A stretch of DNA of 8,652 nt, taken from positions 1 through 8,652 of the forward strand of contig DAOTTV010000170.1 of NCBI GenBank assembly GCA_034437755.1. Reading direction: 5' to 3'. How positions within the stretch are numbered: position 1 is the stretch's first letter; each line of letters begins with the position of its first letter. Under the pieces are notes generated by a model. That model made no database searches and was not told the origin of the DNA. It was given only the letters and a program-made list of their open reading frames with translations. The stretch comes from JAUZRW01 sp034437755 (GTDB taxonomy: Bacteria; Chloroflexota; Anaerolineae; Aggregatilineales; Phototrophicaceae). Made by a program: the position numbers and the translations under genes. Positions 5,991-8,652 of this stretch are shown here, in pieces.

Positions 5991-8347
5991 CAACGCCCGA
6001 CGGGTGGGCATGGCTCCCGCGAGACCTGCCGCACCGTATCGAAGCGCACATAGCCTTGCCGTTGTCCTTCGGGCGTGTCAATCCGCACCTGATACCACAG
6101 CGTCTCCCCATTTTCTAAATCCTGCCCGATGACATCCATCGTCGTACCCTGTCCCACAATCAGCACAATATTTGAGTTGAGGCGCGGCTGGCGACGCACG
6201 TTGATGCCGTTATCGCGCAGGACGATCACACGGCAGATCGCCGGCGGCGTGGGCGTAATGCTCGGTGTCCATGTCGATGTTGGCGTGTTGCTCGGTGTCC
6301 ACGTCGCGGTCGCGGTGCTGGTAGCGGTGGGCGTGTTGGTATGCGTCGGCGTGCTGGTGTGCGTCGGTGTCAGCGATGCGGTCGGTGTCCATGAGGGTGT
6401 CCACGTTGGCGAGGGTGTCCACGTCCACGTCGGCGTGATGCTCGGCGTAAATGTCGCTGAAGGCGTGGGCGTGTCGCTCGCCGTCGGCGTGATGCTCGGC
6501 GTATAGGTCAGCGTAGCCGTCGGCGTTTGCGACGGGAAGAAAGCCGCTTCGATCTGTGGACGGGTCGCCAGCCCGATTAAGAACAGGATGAACAGCGTCG
6601 TGAAGACAATCCCGCCCGACAGCGCAACCACCCGATTGCGCCGCCCGCGAATACCACTCTCAAGGCGGAAAATCTCCGTGCGCCGCCCCAGAATACGAAA
6701 AGGGTCTTCGCGCATTGCATCCAACCATTGGCGCGCTTCGGTCATGTCGCCATCTTCCAGCGCGATTTCCGCCCGTTCTAAATAGCGCGTGAACAAATCG
6801 TTGACCACTACACGATAGCGATCATCCTGGGCATAATCCGCGAGATCCGCCAGCATCGAGCGCGCTTGCTCCATATCGCTGTCGAAGTTCTGCGCGATCA
6901 ACGACGATGCCCGTTCGATCGTCTGCTTGGCACGTTGCATCTTACCCGACTCGGCGCGGGCTTCCATGACGATGCTCGACGCGGTCGTATCAGACGGGTC
7001 GAGTTCGACCGCCGCTTCGCTCAGGCGCAGAGCATCGGTCGCCAGCACCAGCCGATCATCGACCGTGGCGGCGTTGTTCAAGCGGTCGAGCGCGGCACGG
7101 GCTTGATCGTTGAGCTGGGTCTTCACGCCCTGCAAGCGCGTGTCAACCTGCCGTTGCATATCGCCCACGCGCTGGCTCGTCGGCAAGAGTTGTCGCACAC
7201 GCGCCAACTTCGTGCGGATGCTCTGCAACTGTTCGACTTGATCCTGCAAGGTGCCGCTGAGCATATTCAGTTCGACCGATGTCGCATCAATATCCTGCTG
7301 AACCTTGTGGATCATCTCGACGCGCTCTTCTGCCTGCGGGTCATTAGGCACGACGCGCAACGCGCCCTCGTACTTCCGCAGGGCTTCGCCCCAGTTATCA
7401 GCCGCCATCAGGCGATCGCCTTCGTTCAATAACTCGCGTGCGAGGGCTAAATCCTGAATATCCAGCAGGGCTTGCTCGACATCTTTCCAGTTGAGGATGC
7501 CATCGCGCTCGGCAATCTCACGCGCTTCGCGGTAGAGCTTGCTGGCTTCGTCATAATTGCCCGCACGTACCAGCGAGTTGGCGCGGTTGTAGCTCACCCG
7601 CGCCTCAAACGGAATCCGGTGATCGGGCACAACCCCGCGAATGATATTATCCTCGGATTTCTCGCGGTATTCCTGCGCGGTCTGGTTATCGGGGTCGCGG
7701 GTCAGGATGCGATTGGCGAGATCAATCGTCTGCTGATAATTGCCCGCGTAATAGTTCTCGGTCAATTCGGACATCAGGTCTTCAATGTCGATGTCGTAGG
7801 GGTCGATGCTCGTGCCGCTGGTATAAGTCACGCGATCATCATCACGCTGGCGTGCGTCCGGCGCTGGGTCGGTGCGCGTCTCCGGTGGCATATAAGCGCG
7901 ATCGTCGTCGGTGGTGCGCGGCGGGGTCACATCAGCATCGACCCCGTACCGGTTGAAGAGGTCGCGCACGCGCTGTGCCGCCATCGGGTTATGATCGGCG
8001 GCGGTCTGCAAGAGGGCGATCAGGTCGGGGTCTTGCGGGTTGACGGCGACCGCTTCCGTCAGGATGTCGATTGCCTCGTCGATGTCGTCTTCGTCGCCCG
8101 CCATCTCGATGCGAATCCGCGCCCGTCGCAAAATCCCACGAATGGCGGGGTTGGCTTCTTGCGCGCGCGTTTGCGGTTGATAGCGCGCAATCTCGTTGAA
8201 CAAGCTCTGCGCGTTGGCTTCTTGGGGCGTGTTTTTGGCTTCGGACAGTAACTCGCGTGCCTGCTGTTCGATCTCCGTCATATCAGCGGCGGTGGCGCTC
8301 TGTAAGCGTTGGCGTAAGCTCTCAATTCTCTGTTGTATGTCGCGCAT
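5990..8347 (-). CDS. TPR/coiled-coil protein with one membrane helix, Thr-Pro-rich linker and C-terminal SH3b domain
   Basis: A 785-residue protein starting at ATG 8347, with GAGG at 8352-8355. The N-terminal part (1-572) is mostly helical and has no signal peptide, so it should be cytoplasmic. TPR-like repeats appear at about 85-120, 193-227, 252-283 and 301-340, for example YYAGNYQQTIDLANRILTRDP. A disordered Asp/Arg/Pro-rich stretch lies at 137-190. A likely coiled coil (341-420) and more helical repeats (428-560) follow. A basic patch RGRRNR (567-572) precedes one membrane helix (573-597), consistent with an inside-positive N-terminus. Residues 605-703 form a Thr/Ser/Pro linker with six Trp, then a bacterial SH3 (SH3b) domain at 705-785 (NGINVRRQP, LWYQV, GYVRFDTV). 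Cys705 and Cys780 bracket the SH3b domain and could form a disulfide. The protein would link cytoplasmic partners to the cell surface; function is unknown. The architecture is frequent in Chloroflexota. Confidence 0.85.
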   Translation of the reverse strand: MRDIQQRIESLRQRLQSATAADMTEIEQQARELLSEAKNTPQEANAQSLFNEIARYQPQTRAQEANPAIRGILRRARIRIEMAGDEDDIDEAIDILTEAVAVNPQDPDLIALLQTAADHNPMAAQRVRDLFNRYGVDADVTPPRTTDDDRAYMPPETRTDPAPDARQRDDDRVTYTSGTSIDPYDIDIEDLMSELTENYYAGNYQQTIDLANRILTRDPDNQTAQEYREKSEDNIIRGVVPDHRIPFEARVSYNRANSLVRAGNYDEASKLYREAREIAERDGILNWKDVEQALLDIQDLALARELLNEGDRLMAADNWGEALRKYEGALRVVPNDPQAEERVEMIHKVQQDIDATSVELNMLSGTLQDQVEQLQSIRTKLARVRQLLPTSQRVGDMQRQVDTRLQGVKTQLNDQARAALDRLNNAATVDDRLVLATDALRLSEAAVELDPSDTTASSIVMEARAESGKMQRAKQTIERASSLIAQNFDSDMEQARSMLADLADYAQDDRYRVVVNDLFTRYLERAEIALEDGDMTEARQWLDAMREDPFRILGRRTEIFRLESGIRGRRNRVVALSGGIVFTTLFILFLIGLATRPQIEAAFFPSQTPTATLTYTPSITPTASDTPTPSATFTPSITPTWTWTPSPTWTPSWTPTASLTPTHTSTPTHTNTPTATSTATATWTPSNTPTSTWTPSITPTPPAICRVIVLRDNGINVRRQPRLNSNIVLIVGQGTTMDVIGQDLENGETLWYQVRIDTPEGQRQGYVRFDTVRQVSREPCPPVGR
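6243..6535 (-). repeat. internal minisatellite-like repeats encoding the Thr-Pro linker
   Basis: The segment encoding residues about 605-702 is a run of degenerate 12-base-type units whose translation cycles through TPS-x-TPT-x. Some copies remain identical at the DNA level: bases 6429-6449 and 6483-6503 match over 21 bases, 54 bases apart, encoding the same TPSITP motif. Such a tract can change length by slippage or recombination without breaking the frame. Confidence 0.65.
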
Positions 8348-8652
8348 AAGACCTCGAACTCAATGGGGGCGGATGCTGGCGCACCCGTCTCTATGGATCA
8401 CCTGTCTATCACTATCCATCAACGTTAACGCAGGTTGCCAGCCATCACAAGGGCATCTTGAGCCGATGCACCAATCATATGACTGAATCTTTCGTATCTT
8501 GCGTGGTCAAGTTCCTTTTGTCCCCTTTTTGAAAAAAAGAGGTAACTACTCAGCCCTCACCCTAAATCCCTCTCCCGACCGCCACTATGTGGCTAGGAGA
8601 GGGACTTCAACCGTGCTTGTCTTGAGGGCAGAAGCTGGCGTAAATCAATTGA
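8348..8652. other. non-coding region upstream of the TPR-SH3b gene
   Basis: These 305 bases contain no gene I can support. The first 30 bases are the leader of the minus-strand gene. I see no strong promoter. A purine/pyrimidine-skewed stretch, CCCCTTTTT followed by GAAAAAAAGAGG (8522-8542), precedes a palindromic repeat element at about 8549-8606. Confidence 0.5.
8549..8606. repeat. palindromic intergenic repeat element with compound hairpin
   Basis: A pyrimidine-rich lead (CAGCCCTCACCCTAAA) runs into TCCCTCTCC (8567-8575), which pairs perfectly with GGAGAGGGA (8596-8604). Inside, GCCAC (8581-8585) pairs with GTGGC (8589-8593) around a TAT loop. The wording 'CCCTCACCC...CCCTCTCCC...GGGAGAGGG' is typical of dispersed short repeats seen in many bacterial genomes, including Chloroflexota and cyanobacteria. 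Only one copy is in this window, so its dispersed nature is inferred. Confidence 0.5.

Noticed and set aside
6129..6506. Plus-strand Val/Gly-repeat open frame opposite the Thr-Pro linker
   Set aside because: Its GVGV-type repeats are the reverse reading of the TP codons of the linker; no independent gene signal is present.
7472..8251. Long plus-strand open frame (259 codons) opposite the TPR-SH3b gene, and a further one at 6866-7432
   Set aside because: They lie fully inside a convincing minus-strand gene with clear domains; the translations show low-complexity Val/Arg/Gly runs typical of the antisense of GC-rich helical coding DNA, and no ribosome binding site or motif supports them.
8196..8486. 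Plus-strand open frame (96 codons) running from the scaffold gene into the upstream region
   Set aside because: It begins inside the 5' end of the minus-strand gene, has no ribosome binding site and its translation matches nothing I recognise.
8522..8542. CCCCTTTTT-G-AAAAAAAGAGG as an intrinsic terminator
   Set aside because: The dyad is almost all A:T pairs with no room for a loop and no GC-rich stem, so it would not make a stable terminator hairpin.

Overview
The window looks like chromosomal DNA of a moderately GC-rich Gram-positive or monoderm-like bacterium, most probably a member of the Chloroflexota (Anaerolineae-like). The pointers are a long Thr-Pro/Ser-Pro linker between a membrane anchor and an extracellular SH3b domain, a secreted subtilase ending in a PPC-like domain and a dockerin-like module, a stand-alone GAF protein, and short heptamer or palindromic intergenic repeats. 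The phylum is inferred from architecture, not from a database match. I saw no rRNA, tRNA, CRISPR array, transposase or phage gene.

Layout. (1) 1-789 (+): C-terminal part of a multi-pass MOP/MATE-like transporter, cut by the window edge. (2) 775-1863 (-): a GT-B glycosyltransferase-like protein resembling the N-terminal half of L-arabinokinase, tail-to-tail with gene 1 and sharing 15 bases. (3) 1864-2031: divergent control region with two strong dyads. (4) 2032-4314 (+): secreted S8 serine protease. (5) 4338-4889 (-): four-helix DoxX-like membrane protein. (6) 4890-5271: AT-rich divergent region with a CRP/FNR-type palindrome inside a larger inverted repeat, a heptamer tract and a good sigma-70-type promoter. 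(7) 5272-5940 (+): single-domain GAF protein. (8) 5950-5990: hairpin between convergent genes. (9) 5990-8347 (-): 785-residue TPR/coiled-coil, transmembrane, TP-linker, SH3b protein. (10) 8348-8652: non-coding DNA with a palindromic repeat element.

How the genes fit together. They alternate in strand, so no long operon is visible; they are single-gene units separated by divergent or convergent junctions. The common theme is the cell envelope: a lipid or metabolite transporter, a glycosyltransferase, a secreted modular protease, a small redox-type membrane protein and a trans-envelope scaffold. The GAF protein and the DoxX-like gene share a promoter region and could be co-regulated, but that is inference. 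I did not find a clearly new multi-gene system. The best leads are the DoxX operator, the subtilase domain layout and the TPR-TM-SH3b protein.
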